Notes: generated by a model from the letters alone, not told the origin. A stretch of DNA of 60,366 nt from Pseudomonas parafulva NBRC 16636 = DSM 17004 (GCF_000730645.1 NZ_BBIU01000042.1:1-60366), one strand, 5' to 3'; shown: positions 43,377-54,845, counted from the stretch's first letter. Made by a program: numbers and translations.

Positions 43377-44471
43377 ATGCACATTTACAAAGTCGGCGGC
43401 GCAGTACGTGACCGCCTGCTCGGCCTTCCTGTCAGCGATACCGACTGGCTGGTGGTTGGCGCAACCGTCGAAGACATGCACGCCAAAGGCTATCGCCCGG
43501 TTGGCACAGACTTCCCCGTCTTCGTGGACCCACGTACCGGCGATGAATACGCCCTGGCCCGTACCGAGCGCAAAAGCGGTCGGGGCTACGGCGGCTTCAC
43601 CTTCTACGCCAGCCCCGACGTCACCCTTGAAGAAGATCTGATCCGCCGCGACCTGACCATCAACGCCATGGCCGAAGACGAACACGGCAAGGTCCACGAC
43701 CCCTACCATGGCCAGGATGATCTCGAAAAGCGCCTGCTCCGCCATGTTTCGCCGGCCTTTGCCGAGGACCCCCTGCGCGTGTTGCGCGTGGCCCGCTTTG
43801 CCGCCCGCTACGCACCCATGGGTTTCCGCATTGCCGACGACACCCTGACGTTGATGCAGCAGATCAGTGCTTCGGGTGAGCTGCAGGCACTGACCGCCGA
43901 GCGCAGCTGGAAGGAGATCCAGCGAGCACTAATGGAGGCGCAGCCACAGGTGTTCTTCCAGGTGCTAGACGCCTGCCAGGCACTCGAGCAGATGATGCCA
44001 GAGCTTCACCGAGGGCCTTTGTGCCTGGCCGCACTCCAACAGGCAGCGGCCCATGCCCAGCCCCTGCACGTGCGCTGGGCGTGCCTGCTGGGCAGGCTGG
44101 CACCAGAGCAGGTCAAGGCGGTGAACAAGCGCCTCAAGGCCCCCAGGGAATGCCAGGAGCTGGCCCAGCTGACCAGCCAATGCCTGACGCTGGCAGACCG
44201 CGCACTGGAGTTGCCTGCCACTGGCCTGCTGGAGCTGCTACAGCGGTTTGACGTGTACCGGCGCCCCCAGCGTTTCGAGGACTTCATCGCCGCCTGCGAA
44301 ATGACGGCCTTGGGCGATGGAAAAGCCGCCTACCCTCAGGCCGATCACCTGCGCAGCGCAGCAGCAGCAGCCAGAGCGGTGAATGCGCAGCCCCTGGTGC
44401 AGGCCGGCCTTACAGGCCAAGCGCTCGGCGAAGCCCTGAAGGCCGAAAGACTAAAAGCCCTGCAGCCCTAG
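43377..44471 (+). CDS. cca: CCA-adding tRNA nucleotidyltransferase, short form
   Basis: Adds or repairs the 3' CCA end of tRNAs. The 364-aa class II enzyme has GGAVRD at 8-13, the metal-binding DTDW pair, the template motif EEDLIRRDLTINA and RRL-type elements. It ends without the C-terminal HD phosphohydrolase domain seen in E. coli Cca (412 aa), which is usual in Pseudomonas. The ATG at 43377 follows GGAG by 8 bp; an in-frame TTG (43371) is less likely. Confidence 0.93.
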   Translation: MHIYKVGGAVRDRLLGLPVSDTDWLVVGATVEDMHAKGYRPVGTDFPVFVDPRTGDEYALARTERKSGRGYGGFTFYASPDVTLEEDLIRRDLTINAMAEDEHGKVHDPYHGQDDLEKRLLRHVSPAFAEDPLRVLRVARFAARYAPMGFRIADDTLTLMQQISASGELQALTAERSWKEIQRALMEAQPQVFFQVLDACQALEQMMPELHRGPLCLAALQQAAAHAQPLHVRWACLLGRLAPEQVKAVNKRLKAPRECQELAQLTSQCLTLADRALELPATGLLELLQRFDVYRRPQRFEDFIAACEMTALGDGKAAYPQADHLRSAAAAARAVNAQPLVQAGLTGQALGEALKAERLKALQP

Positions 44472-44512
44472 GCGCGAGCGCAACCCAGGCGCCGCCATCG
44501 CGTGCCTGCCGA

Positions 44513-45022
44513 TCAAGCTGGCGTCAACTGCACCCCACGCCACTCGAATGCAACAGGCGCCAGCACCTGATCGATCTGCGCTTCTTGCCAGAGCTGCCCC
44601 ATGGGCTTGCCCACCCCCGGGTGCACCAGCTCCGGGGCCAGCAGCGCAAGGGGCCACAACACAAAGGCGTTTTTCAGGATTTCAGCACGCGGTAGCACCA
44701 GCCCATCGAAATTGCCGTGCAGATCGTCATACATCAACACATCGATATCCAGCGGCAAGCCCTTGCGATCCGGGGCGTAGCGGCCATTGTCGGCTTCGAT
44801 GAACTTGAGACGGCGGTCCAGTTCGATCAGCGGCAATGTGGTCTGCCCGGTCACCACGAAATTGATGAACGGCCCGCTCTTGATACCCACCGGCTGGCTC
44901 TCGAACACAGGCGAGCACCGCATGCCGGTGAGAATGGCGGCCAGCGCATCGAGCCCGGCACACAGGTGCGCATGGCGGTCGATATTACTGCCCAGGCCCA
45001 GGTAAACCGTGCTTACAGACAT
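44513..45022 (-). CDS. folK: 2-amino-4-hydroxy-6-hydroxymethyldihydropteridine pyrophosphokinase
   Basis: Transfers pyrophosphate from ATP to 6-hydroxymethyl-dihydropterin in folate synthesis. The 169-aa protein has YLGLGSNI (6-13) and PLDIDVLMYDD, the signature carrying the two Mg-binding Asp. The ATG at 45022 overlaps the folB 3' end by 10 bp. It is convergent with cca across 41 bp. Confidence 0.95.
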   Translation of the reverse strand: MSVSTVYLGLGSNIDRHAHLCAGLDALAAILTGMRCSPVFESQPVGIKSGPFINFVVTGQTTLPLIELDRRLKFIEADNGRYAPDRKGLPLDIDVLMYDDLHGNFDGLVLPRAEILKNAFVLWPLALLAPELVHPGVGKPMGQLWQEAQIDQVLAPVAFEWRGVQLTPA

Positions 45023-45369
45023 CCGCGCTCGATCTCCACGCCAACACCGCCACGGGCTGCCGGAACGGCGCCTGGCTTGGTCAGCTTCAGCCGCACCCAA
45101 GGGATGTTGAACTCTTGCATCAGCACCGCTACCAGGCGCTCGGCGAAGGTTTCCACCAACTCGAAGCGCGCCTGCTCGGCAAAGGCCTGGATCCGCGCCG
45201 AGACGCTGGCGTAGTCCAGTGCCAGGCTCAGGTCGTCGCCGGCAGCCGCCGGGCGGTTGTCCCAGCCGAAGCTGAGGTCCAGGCGCAAGCACTGGCGAAT
45301 ATCCCGCTCCCAGTCATAGGCACCAATAACGGTATCGACTTCCAGGCCTTCGATGAACACTCTGTCCAA
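45013..45369 (-). CDS. folB: Dihydroneopterin aldolase
   Basis: Cleaves dihydroneopterin to the FolK substrate. The 118-aa protein has the family start DRVFIEGLEVDTVIG and GAYDWER. The likely start is TTG at 45369, preceded by GGAGAG 6 bp upstream; an in-frame TTG 24 bp earlier lacks such a site. Divergent from plsY. Pathway partners folB and folK overlap by 10 bp. Confidence 0.92.
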   Translation of the reverse strand: MDRVFIEGLEVDTVIGAYDWERDIRQCLRLDLSFGWDNRPAAAGDDLSLALDYASVSARIQAFAEQARFELVETFAERLVAVLMQEFNIPWVRLKLTKPGAVPAARGGVGVEIERGCL

Positions 45370-45443
45370 GCACTTCTCTCCACAGCACGACAAGGGCGAC
45401 GGGCGCCGTTAGAATCAGGGCGTCCTCGCCCGGAATAGTTAGC

Positions 45444-46013
45444 ATGTTTTGGTTACTGGCGTTACTCGCCTACCTGCTTGGCTCGCTGTCCTTTGCCATT
45501 GTTCTCAGCCGCCTTGCGGGCAGCCCGGACCCTCGTTCCAGTGGCTCGGGCAATGCCGGCGCCACCAACATGCTACGCCTTGCAGGGCGCAAGATGGCGA
45601 TCCTGACCCTGCTCGGCGACCTGTGCAAGGGCCTGCTGCCAGTACTTGTCGCCCGCGCTGCCGGCCTCGACCTGCAGGCGCAGGCCTGGATAGGCATTTG
45701 TGCAGTGCTGGGCCACCTGTATCCGCTGTACTTCCGCTTCCACGGCGGCAAGGGCGTTGCAACAGCTGCCGGCATGCTCATGGGCCTGTACTTCCCGGCG
45801 GCGCTGCTGGCCATCTGTACCTGGCTGCTCACCCTCTACCTTACCCGTACCAGCTCGCTTGCGGCACTGATTGCAACCCCGCTGACCCTGCCATTGCTGG
45901 CCTGGCGCCAGCCCGAGGCGCTGCTGCCCATGACCGTACTGACAATACTGATCGTGTGGCGGCACCGCAGTAACCTGCGCGACCTGTTTGCCGGCCGCGA
46001 GCGGCATTTTTAA
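45444..46013 (+). CDS. plsY: Acyl-phosphate:glycerol-3-phosphate acyltransferase
   Basis: Inner-membrane enzyme that makes lysophosphatidate from acyl-phosphate and glycerol-3-phosphate. The 189-aa protein has about five membrane segments and the three conserved motifs, including SGNAGATNMLR and GGKGVATAAG. Divergent from folB by 74 bp and convergent with tsaD. Confidence 0.95.
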   Translation: MFWLLALLAYLLGSLSFAIVLSRLAGSPDPRSSGSGNAGATNMLRLAGRKMAILTLLGDLCKGLLPVLVARAAGLDLQAQAWIGICAVLGHLYPLYFRFHGGKGVATAAGMLMGLYFPAALLAICTWLLTLYLTRTSSLAALIATPLTLPLLAWRQPEALLPMTVLTILIVWRHRSNLRDLFAGRERHF

Positions 46014-46032
46014 CACTCACTGCGGCCAAACC

Positions 46033-47058
46033 TTACAGCGGGGGCAACTGCTCCATGGGCCAGCGGGCCTGCACGCTGATTGCCAGGTCCTGCTGTTGAC
46101 CGGCTAGAAGCCGCTGGCAACCCGCATACGCGATCATCGCGCCATTGTCGGTACAAAATTGCGGACGCGCGTAATAGACGTTGCCTTTGATGCTGGCGAG
46201 CATGTCCTCGAGCGAGGCACGCAGGGCCTTGTTGGCGCTCACACCACCGGCAATGACCAGGCGCTTGAGGCCGGTTTGCTTGAGTGCCCGCTTGCACTTG
46301 ATGGTCAGCGTCTCCACCACCGCCTGCTGGAACGCCAGGGACACGTCGCAACGGGTTTGCTCGTTGTCGTCCCCCGCATTGCGGCACTGCTGCCAGGTGT
46401 TCAGGGCGAAGGTCTTCAAGCCGCTGAAGCTGAACTCCAGGCCTGGGCGGTCCGTCATCGGCCGCGGGAATACAAAGCGCCCAGGCGTGCCGCGCTCGGC
46501 AAGGCGAGCGATTTCCGGGCCGCCGGGGTAGTTGAGGCCAATCAGCTTGGCCGTCTTGTCGAACGCCTCGCCCGCCGCATCGTCAAGGCTCTCGCCCAGC
46601 AACTGATACTGGCCGATGCCATCGACACGCACCAACTGGGTGTGGCCGCCGGACACCAGCAAGGCGACGAACGGAAACTCCGGCGGGCTCGCCTCCAGCA
46701 TGGGTGCCAGCAGGTGGCCTTCCATGTGGTGCACGCCAATGGCCGGCACACCCCAGGCAAATGCCAGCGCCTGAGCACACGACGCACCGACCAGCAGCGC
46801 ACCCACCAGGCCAGGGCCAGCGGTGTAGGCGATGGCGTCGATATCGGTGGCCGCGCAGCCTGCATCGCCCAGTACCTGGCGGATCAGCGGCAGCATGCGC
46901 TTGACGTGGTCGCGCGAAGCGAGCTCCGGTACAACGCCGCCAAACACACGGTGCAGGTCGATCTGGCTGAACAGCGCATCGGCCAGCAGGCCGCGTTCGC
47001 TGTCGTATAATGCGACGCCAGTCTCGTCGCAGGATGTTTCCAATCCCAGTACTAGCAT
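46033..47058 (-). CDS. tsaD: tRNA N6-adenosine threonylcarbamoyltransferase TsaD
   Basis: Catalytic subunit of t6A synthesis at position 37 of ANN-decoding tRNAs. The 341-aa ASKHA-fold protein has ETSCDETG at 7-14 and the iron-binding HHMEGH motif. Divergent from rpsU, as in most gammaproteobacteria with the rpsU-dnaG-rpoD operon. Confidence 0.96.
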   Translation of the reverse strand: MLVLGLETSCDETGVALYDSERGLLADALFSQIDLHRVFGGVVPELASRDHVKRMLPLIRQVLGDAGCAATDIDAIAYTAGPGLVGALLVGASCAQALAFAWGVPAIGVHHMEGHLLAPMLEASPPEFPFVALLVSGGHTQLVRVDGIGQYQLLGESLDDAAGEAFDKTAKLIGLNYPGGPEIARLAERGTPGRFVFPRPMTDRPGLEFSFSGLKTFALNTWQQCRNAGDDNEQTRCDVSLAFQQAVVETLTIKCKRALKQTGLKRLVIAGGVSANKALRASLEDMLASIKGNVYYARPQFCTDNGAMIAYAGCQRLLAGQQQDLAISVQARWPMEQLPPL

Positions 47059-47145
47059 GGGCTCGTCCCTTGTGGGGGCTGAATTCGAAGCCGCGCATGA
47101 TAGTCCCCGTGTTGGATGCCGACCAGCGGTTTTCGATCAGAGGCT

Positions 47146-47174
47146 TTGCATTCCGGCGTGCTAAGGGTTAACAT
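47146..47174 (+). promoter_or_regulatory. Candidate promoter of the rpsU-dnaG-rpoD operon
   Basis: TTGCAT (47146-47151) and TAACAT (47169-47174) are spaced by 17 bp, about 85 nt upstream of the rpsU ATG in the divergent gap with tsaD. Other weak hexamers lie nearby, so this is only a candidate. Confidence 0.35.
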
Positions 47175-47262
47175 CCGCAACCCTTGAAAACCGACGTTCT
47201 CCAGCACACCTTTGTTTTGCCAGGAGCGCGTCTACCCCGGTAATGAATTAAGGTAGCCCTGG

Positions 47263-47478
47263 ATGCCAGCCGTCAAAGTTAAAGAGAACGAACCCTTCGA
47301 CGTAGCTCTGCGTCGTTTCAAGCGCTCCTGCGAAAAAGCCGGTGTACTGGCTGAAGTTCGTAGCCGCGAGTTTTACGAAAAGCCGACTGCAGAACGCAAG
47401 CGCAAGGCAGCTGCTGCTGTCAAGCGTCACGCCAAGAAAGTTCAGCGCGAACAGCGCCGCGCCGTTCGTCTGTACTAA
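47263..47478 (+). CDS. rpsU: 30S ribosomal protein S21
   Basis: Small basic ribosomal protein near the mRNA exit region of the 30S subunit. The 71-aa sequence, from MPAVKVKENEPFDVALRRFK to RRAVRLY, is the canonical bS21. It is the first gene of the macromolecular synthesis operon. Confidence 0.97.
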   Translation: MPAVKVKENEPFDVALRRFKRSCEKAGVLAEVRSREFYEKPTAERKRKAAAAVKRHAKKVQREQRRAVRLY

Positions 47479-47502
47479 TACAGGCGTTCAACGCAAAGCT
47501 TC

Positions 47503-47534
47503 TGCCCTGCCCGGCTAACCGCCGGGCGATGGCA
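47503..47534 (+). terminator. Hairpin in the rpsU-dnaG gap (partial terminator or processing site)
   Basis: GCCCGGC/GCCGGGC stem (47509-47515 with 47521-47527), extended by TGCC/GGCA, lies 30 nt after rpsU. No T-tract follows, so it is not a classical terminator. In E. coli the same gap carries an attenuator that lowers dnaG expression relative to rpsU. The rest of the 302-bp gap (47479-47780) shows a second small stem (TTGAGCAACTCGCTCAA) but no gene; a yqeY-type gene found here in some relatives is absent. Confidence 0.5.
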
Positions 47535-47780
47535 GTGGTCGTTTTACACTTGAGCAACTCGCTCAAGGCCCCTGCACACGCTTCACTCACCGTGCTGCGG
47601 GCAACCTGCCTTTAACGTCAGAGCTGGTCATCTTTGTTGTAGACCAGACGTGCACGTCCGACTGACGGGTCCTTTGGGCCGGCGACGAGCACACCTTCCC
47701 TCGCATTACTCCAAGCCGCACTCGCCACATTCGGCGTGTGAGCGATTAGACTTGCCAGTTGCCAGATTGACGAGACTGCC

Positions 47781-49760
47781 ATGGCCGGGCTGATTCCCCA
47801 AAGCTTCATTGACGACCTGATCAACCGCCTCGACATCGTCGATGTGGTGAGCTCACGCGTGCAACTGAAAAAGGCCGGCAAGAACTACTCGGCCTGCTGC
47901 CCGTTCCACAAGGAAAAAACCCCGTCCTTCACGGTCAGCCCCGACAAGCAGTTCTACTACTGCTTCGGCTGTGGTGCCGGTGGCAACGCCCTTGGCTTCG
48001 TCATGGACCACGACAACCTGGATTTCCCCCAGGCCGTGGAAGAGCTCGCCCGCGCCGCCGGCATGGAAGTACCCCGCGAGCAAGGCCGGCGTGACCACAA
48101 ACCACGCCAGCCAACCGATTCGCCGTTGTACCCGCTGCTGGACGCCGCCTCGGAGTTCTACCGCCAGGCGCTGCGCAGTCACCCAACCCGCAAGGCTGCT
48201 GTGGACTACCTCAAGGGCCGCGGCCTGTCCGGCGAAGTGGCCCGCGACTTTGGCCTGGGCTTCGCGCCACCGGGCTGGGACAACCTGCTCAAGCACCTGG
48301 GCGCCGACACCCTGCAGCAAAAGGTCATGATCGATGCCGGGCTGCTGATCGAGAACGCTGAAAGCGGCAAGCGTTACGACCGTTTCCGCGACCGGGTGAT
48401 GTTCCCCATTCGCGACAGCCGCGGCCGTATCATCGCCTTCGGTGGCCGGGTGCTGGGCGACGACAAGCCCAAATACCTGAACTCCCCGGAAACGCCTGTG
48501 TTCCACAAGGGCCAGGAGCTGTACGGGCTGTATGAAGCACGCAAGCATAACCGCAACCTCGACGAGATCATCGTGGTGGAGGGCTACATGGACGTCATCG
48601 CCCTGGCCCAGCAAGGCCTGCGCAATGCCGTGGCCACGCTTGGCACCGCCACCAGCGAAGAACACCTCAAGCGCCTGTTCAGGGTGGTACCCAGCGTACT
48701 GTTCTGTTTCGACGGCGACCAGGCCGGGCGTAAAGCGGCCTGGCGCGCCCTCGAATCGACCTTGTCGAACCTGCAGGATGGGCGCCGTGCGCGCTTCCTG
48801 TTTCTGCCCGAGGGCGAAGACCCAGACAGCCTGGTGCGGGCAGAAGGCACAGATGCGTTCAAGGCGCGTATCAACCAGCACGCCCAGCCTTTGGCCGACT
48901 ATTTCTTCGAGCAGTTGAGCCTGGAAGCAGACCCGCGCTCGCTCGAGGGCAAGGCGCACATGGCGACGCTGGCTGCACCGTTGATCGAAAAAATACCGGG
49001 TGCCAACCTGCGCCAACTGATGCGCAACCGCCTCAGGGAGATCACCGGGCTGGACCTGCAGCAGGTCGAGCAACTGGCCCAGCAGGCACCGCCCCCCAGC
49101 AGCGCACCGGACTACGACCCCGGCTACGATTACGATGCCATGGTCAGCTACACCCCCGATTACGGTGACATGCCGCAACCGGAATATACTGCAGCCCACC
49201 AGGAGCAGGCGTGGACGCCGAAAAAAGGCGGTGGCAAGAAACCCTGGAGCGACAAGCCCTGGGACAAGAACCGCAAAGGTGGCAAGCCTTGGCAACGCGA
49301 CGAGGCGCCGCCGCGCGTACCGGCGCCGGTAGAGCCGCCCACACTGGCCGCCCTGCGCACACTGCTGCACCACCCGCTGCTGGCAGGCAAAGTTGAAGAC
49401 GCCAGCCATTTTGCCGATGAAGAACACCTGTACAGCCAGCTGCTGGTGGCATTGATCGAAGCCGCACAGAAAAATCCTGGGCTAAGCTCAATGCAGTTGA
49501 TCGCACGCTGGCACGGCACCGAACAAGGCCGCCTGCTACGGGCGCTGGCAGAAAAGGAATGGCTGATCGTGGCCGACAGCCTTGAACAACAGTTTTTCGA
49601 CACCATTACTAGCTTGTCCGCCCGCCAACGCGAGCGCAGCCTGGAACAACTGCTCAGGAAATCACGTCAAAGCGAATTGACCAGCGAGGAAAAAACCCAG
49701 CTTCTCGCCCTGCTGAGCCGTAATGTTCCCGCACAAACGCCGACCTCATCTGGCGCGTGA
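47781..49760 (+). CDS. dnaG: DNA primase
   Basis: Synthesises RNA primers at the replication fork with DnaB. The 659-aa protein has a CHC2 zinc finger (Cys40, His43, Cys61, Cys64), an RNA polymerase/TOPRIM core (VEGYMDV near 265 and FDGDQAG near 310) and a C-terminal DnaB-binding domain (about 520-659). Between them (about 437-516) is a Tyr/Asp/Gln-rich then Lys/Trp-rich low-complexity linker, longer than in E. coli. Second gene of rpsU-dnaG-rpoD. Confidence 0.95.
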   Translation: MAGLIPQSFIDDLINRLDIVDVVSSRVQLKKAGKNYSACCPFHKEKTPSFTVSPDKQFYYCFGCGAGGNALGFVMDHDNLDFPQAVEELARAAGMEVPREQGRRDHKPRQPTDSPLYPLLDAASEFYRQALRSHPTRKAAVDYLKGRGLSGEVARDFGLGFAPPGWDNLLKHLGADTLQQKVMIDAGLLIENAESGKRYDRFRDRVMFPIRDSRGRIIAFGGRVLGDDKPKYLNSPETPVFHKGQELYGLYEARKHNRNLDEIIVVEGYMDVIALAQQGLRNAVATLGTATSEEHLKRLFRVVPSVLFCFDGDQAGRKAAWRALESTLSNLQDGRRARFLFLPEGEDPDSLVRAEGTDAFKARINQHAQPLADYFFEQLSLEADPRSLEGKAHMATLAAPLIEKIPGANLRQLMRNRLREITGLDLQQVEQLAQQAPPPSSAPDYDPGYDYDAMVSYTPDYGDMPQPEYTAAHQEQAWTPKKGGGKKPWSDKPWDKNRKGGKPWQRDEAPPRVPAPVEPPTLAALRTLLHHPLLAGKVEDASHFADEEHLYSQLLVALIEAAQKNPGLSSMQLIARWHGTEQGRLLRALAEKEWLIVADSLEQQFFDTITSLSARQRERSLEQLLRKSRQSELTSEEKTQLLALLSRNVPAQTPTSSGA

Positions 49761-49774
49761 GGCCCATGCTCGGG

Positions 49775-49780
49775 TATAAT
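49775..49780 (+). promoter_or_regulatory. Candidate internal -10 element ahead of rpoD
   Basis: A perfect TATAAT lies 48 bp upstream of the rpoD start, in GGGTATAATCC. A good -35 is not visible 17 bp upstream, so this may be weak or activator dependent. Internal rpoD promoters are known in the E. coli operon. Confidence 0.35.
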
Positions 49781-49827
49781 CCTCGGCTTGTTTTTTGCCC
49801 GCCAAGACCTTCAGTGGATAGGGTGTT

Positions 49828-51675
<1,848 letters not shown>

Positions 51676-51692
51676 CGGCGTAGCGTTAACGT

Positions 51693-51718
51693 ATTGGGGC
51701 CGCTTTTGCGGCCCCAAT
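51693..51718 (+). terminator. Terminator hairpin after rpoD
   Basis: A perfect 11-bp stem, ATTGGGGCCGC and GCGGCCCCAAT, with a TTTT loop lies 18 nt after the rpoD stop. The following sequence is T-poor, so efficiency is uncertain. Confidence 0.65.
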
Positions 51719-51861
51719 TGCGTCTGCTGCAAAGCAAAAGGCCACCAGCGCATCGGCGCGCGCAAGGCCCTGTAACCCTTAAAAAAACTCCCCTTCTCAA
51801 GCCTACGCTTGCGGCATTGGCCGTCTACACTCGTTTCAGAACTTCTGAACGCGAGGCCGCT

Positions 51862-54828
51862 ATGCCCCTGATGCCGGCCAACCTGGTGCTGTACGGCTTA
51901 CCCACGGTACTGTTGCTGATGATGGTGCTGGCCGTTGTCATGCGTATCAATCGGCGCCTCAGCTCGGAAATTTCCCGCCGTATTGCCCTGGAACAGGAGC
52001 TGCGCAGCAGCGAGTACCACTACCGCGGCCTGGTCGAAAGCCTGTCGGCTATTGCCTGGGAGGCGGACGCCAACGACTTCACCTTCAGTTATGTGTCCCC
52101 CCACGCCGAAAACCTGCTCGGCTACCCGCTGAGCGACTGGCTCAAGCCCGGTTTCTGGCGCAGCATTCTGCACGCCGACGACGCTCTCTGGGCTCAGGCC
52201 TATTGCGACAGCGAGACTGCGGCAGGGCGAGACCACAGCCTGGACTACCGGGTTATACGCGCCGACGGCCAGCCGCTGTGGGTGCGCAATATCGTCAGCA
52301 TGATCAAACACGGTCACCAGCCCGTCATACGCGGCCTGATGATCGACATCAGCGAAACCAAGCGCACCGAAGATGCCCTGCGCTTGTCCGAGCAGAAGTT
52401 TGCCTCGGTGTTTCAACAATGCCCGGACATCCTGCTGATCGCACGCCACAGCGATGGCTGCCTGCTGGAAGTGAACGAAGCGTTCGAAGAGCAGATTGGC
52501 CTTACGCCAGGCGAAGTGATAGGCCGTACGGCGACCGAACTCAACCTCTGGGCCGTGGCAGGCACAGGGCCACTGCTGCTCGACCGCCTGCACCAGGGCG
52601 GTATCCGCAACCTGGAGATGAGCTTCCGCCGCAGCAATGGCCACTTGTTCACAGGCCTTACCTCCGCTGAAACCTTCGAGCTGGACGGTACGCCCGCGCT
52701 GGTGGTGGCCGTGCGAGACATCAGCCAGCTAAAGGAAACCCAGGAACAGCTGCAAACCTCTGAAGAGAAGTTCGCCAAAGCCTTCCACGCCTCCCCAGAC
52801 GGCCTGCTGTTGTCGCGCCAAAGCGATGGCCTGCTGCTGGAAGTGAACGAAGGTTTCTGCCGGCTTACCGGTTACGCACTCAACCCGACCATTGACCAGA
52901 CTTCGCTCGACCTGGGCATCTGGGTAGACCTGAACGAGCGTAAACGCCTGCTTGCCCGGCTAAACCAGGACGGGTTCGTGCGCGACTTCACCTGCCACAT
53001 ACGCCGCAGCGACGGGCAGATCCGGCTGTGTGAGCTGTCTGCACGCCCGCTGCCGATTGCCGGCACCGACTGCATGTTGACCATCGCCCGCGACATCACC
53101 GAACGCCACCTGATGCAGGAAAAACTGCAACTGGCGGCCACGGTGTTCGAGAACACCGCCGAGGGCGTGCTGATCACCGACATTGACCAGCGCATCAGTG
53201 CGGTCAACCGCGCCTTCAGTGAAATCACTGGCTACAGTGAAATCGAGGCCCTGGGCCAAACCCCTCGCCTGCTCGCGTCCGGTCAGCATGACAGTGCGTT
53301 CTACGCGGCCTTGTGGCATCAGCTGACCGCCGAGGGCCACTGGCAAGGCGAGATCTACAACAAGCGCAAGAACGGTGAGTTTTACCCCAGCTGGCTCACC
53401 ATCAGCGCCGTGCGCAATACAGACCGGGACATCACCCACTTCGTTGCGGTATTCGCCGACATTTCCAGTATCAAGCACGCCCAGGCCAAGCTGGACTATC
53501 AAGCGCACCACGACCCGCTAACCGGCCTGCCCAACCGCGCCCTGTTCGAGAACCGCCTGCAAGCCGTGCTCACCTGTGCGCAGGTGTCCAACCGCCAGGG
53601 CGCAGTGCTGTTCCTCGACCTCGACCGTTTCAAGCACATCAACGACAGCCTTGGCCACCCAGTGGGTGACCTGTTGCTCAAGGGTATCGCCCAACGCCTG
53701 AAGGAGCAGGTGCGTGACGTGGACACCGTCGCCCGCCTGGGTGGCGACGAGTTCATCATCCTGCTGCCCGGCCTGCACAAGCCCAGCGACGCCAGCTCCA
53801 TCGCCAACAAGCTGCTGGCCTGCTTTAGTGCGCCATTCCAGGCTGGCGAGCACGAGTTTTTCACCAGTGCCAGCATCGGTATCAGCCTTTATCCACAGGA
53901 CGGCACTGATGTTGCCACCCTGATCCGCAACGCCGACGCCGCCATGTACCGGTCCAAGGCCAAAGGTCGCAACCGGGTCGAAGCCTACACCTGCGACCTC
54001 ACAGCCCAGGCCAGCGAACGCATCGCCCTGGAGCACGAGTTGCGGCGAGCCATCGAGCGCAACGAGATGAGCCTGTGTTTTCAGCCCAAACTCAGCCTGC
54101 AAACCCAGACCCTGGTCGGCGCAGAAGCCTTGATCCGCTGGAGCCACCCGACCTTTGGCGAAGTGCCCCCGGAGCACTTCATTCACCTGGCAGAAGAAAA
54201 CGGCACCATCCTGCAAATTGGCGATTGGGTACTGGAGCAAGCCTGCCGGCAAATGCAGGCCTGGAAGCAGCGCTACGAGCCTTTCGGCCCGCTGTCCATC
54301 AACCTGGCCGGCGCCCAGCTGCGCCAACCCCACCTGGCGCGCCGCATCGAGGCGCTACTCAAACAGCACAAGCTCAAGGCTGGCGACCTGCAACTGGAAA
54401 TCACCGAGAACTTCATCATGAGCCAGGCCGAAGAGGCCCTGGCCGTGCTGCACCAGTTGAAAAGGCTCGGCGTACAACTGGCCATCGATGACTTCGGCAC
54501 CGGCTATTCGTCGCTCAGCTACCTCAAGCGCCTGCCGCTGGACATCCTGAAAATCGACAAGTCGTTCATTCGCGGCCTGCCAGACGATCCCCACGACGCC
54601 GCCATCGCCCGCGCAATCATCGCCCTGGGCCGCAGCATGCAGCTCACGATCATCGCCGAAGGCGTGGAAAACCAGGCCCAACAACGTTTCCTGGCAGCCG
54701 AGGGCTGCGAGCAGATCCAGGGCTACATCGTCAGCCTGCCGCTGATGCCTGACGAGTTCGCGGCCACGTTCCTTCGCATAGCACTATCGGATCTTTCAGA
54801 TGGCACTGGTGCGCAACCCTCGTTATAA
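51862..54828 (+). CDS. Multi-PAS GGDEF/EAL cyclic-di-GMP protein
   Basis: The 988-aa signalling protein has one N-terminal membrane segment (about 10-30), four PAS-type domains (about 50-560), a GGDEF domain with the intact GGDEF motif at 627-631 and an EAL domain with EAL at 755-757 (GAEALIRW). Both catalytic motifs look complete, so it could make or break c-di-GMP; EAL features such as DDFGTGYSS support phosphodiesterase activity. The ATG at 51862, preceded by GAGG, starts at MPLMPANLVLYG. Homologues sit between rpoD and this tRNA in other pseudomonads. Confidence 0.9.
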   Translation: MPLMPANLVLYGLPTVLLLMMVLAVVMRINRRLSSEISRRIALEQELRSSEYHYRGLVESLSAIAWEADANDFTFSYVSPHAENLLGYPLSDWLKPGFWRSILHADDALWAQAYCDSETAAGRDHSLDYRVIRADGQPLWVRNIVSMIKHGHQPVIRGLMIDISETKRTEDALRLSEQKFASVFQQCPDILLIARHSDGCLLEVNEAFEEQIGLTPGEVIGRTATELNLWAVAGTGPLLLDRLHQGGIRNLEMSFRRSNGHLFTGLTSAETFELDGTPALVVAVRDISQLKETQEQLQTSEEKFAKAFHASPDGLLLSRQSDGLLLEVNEGFCRLTGYALNPTIDQTSLDLGIWVDLNERKRLLARLNQDGFVRDFTCHIRRSDGQIRLCELSARPLPIAGTDCMLTIARDITERHLMQEKLQLAATVFENTAEGVLITDIDQRISAVNRAFSEITGYSEIEALGQTPRLLASGQHDSAFYAALWHQLTAEGHWQGEIYNKRKNGEFYPSWLTISAVRNTDRDITHFVAVFADISSIKHAQAKLDYQAHHDPLTGLPNRALFENRLQAVLTCAQVSNRQGAVLFLDLDRFKHINDSLGHPVGDLLLKGIAQRLKEQVRDVDTVARLGGDEFIILLPGLHKPSDASSIANKLLACFSAPFQAGEHEFFTSASIGISLYPQDGTDVATLIRNADAAMYRSKAKGRNRVEAYTCDLTAQASERIALEHELRRAIERNEMSLCFQPKLSLQTQTLVGAEALIRWSHPTFGEVPPEHFIHLAEENGTILQIGDWVLEQACRQMQAWKQRYEPFGPLSINLAGAQLRQPHLARRIEALLKQHKLKAGDLQLEITENFIMSQAEEALAVLHQLKRLGVQLAIDDFGTGYSSLSYLKRLPLDILKIDKSFIRGLPDDPHDAAIARAIIALGRSMQLTIIAEGVENQAQQRFLAAEGCEQIQGYIVSLPLMPDEFAATFLRIALSDLSDGTGAQPSL

Positions 54829-54829
54829 T
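54801..54829 (+). promoter_or_regulatory. Candidate tRNA promoter
   Basis: A perfect TATAAT (54824-54829) overlaps the stop codon of the GGDEF/EAL gene and is followed by the GC-rich CCCGGCC, typical of tRNA promoters. The -35 region 17 bp upstream reads TGGCAC (54801-54806), a weak match. Confidence 0.45.
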
Positions 54830-54845
54830 CCCGGCCTCCTACTGA

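Noticed and set aside
47618..47881. Minus-strand open frame in the rpsU-dnaG gap
   Set aside because: Runs into the dnaG 5' end, no ribosome site and no family features; a yqeY-type gene would read on the plus strand.
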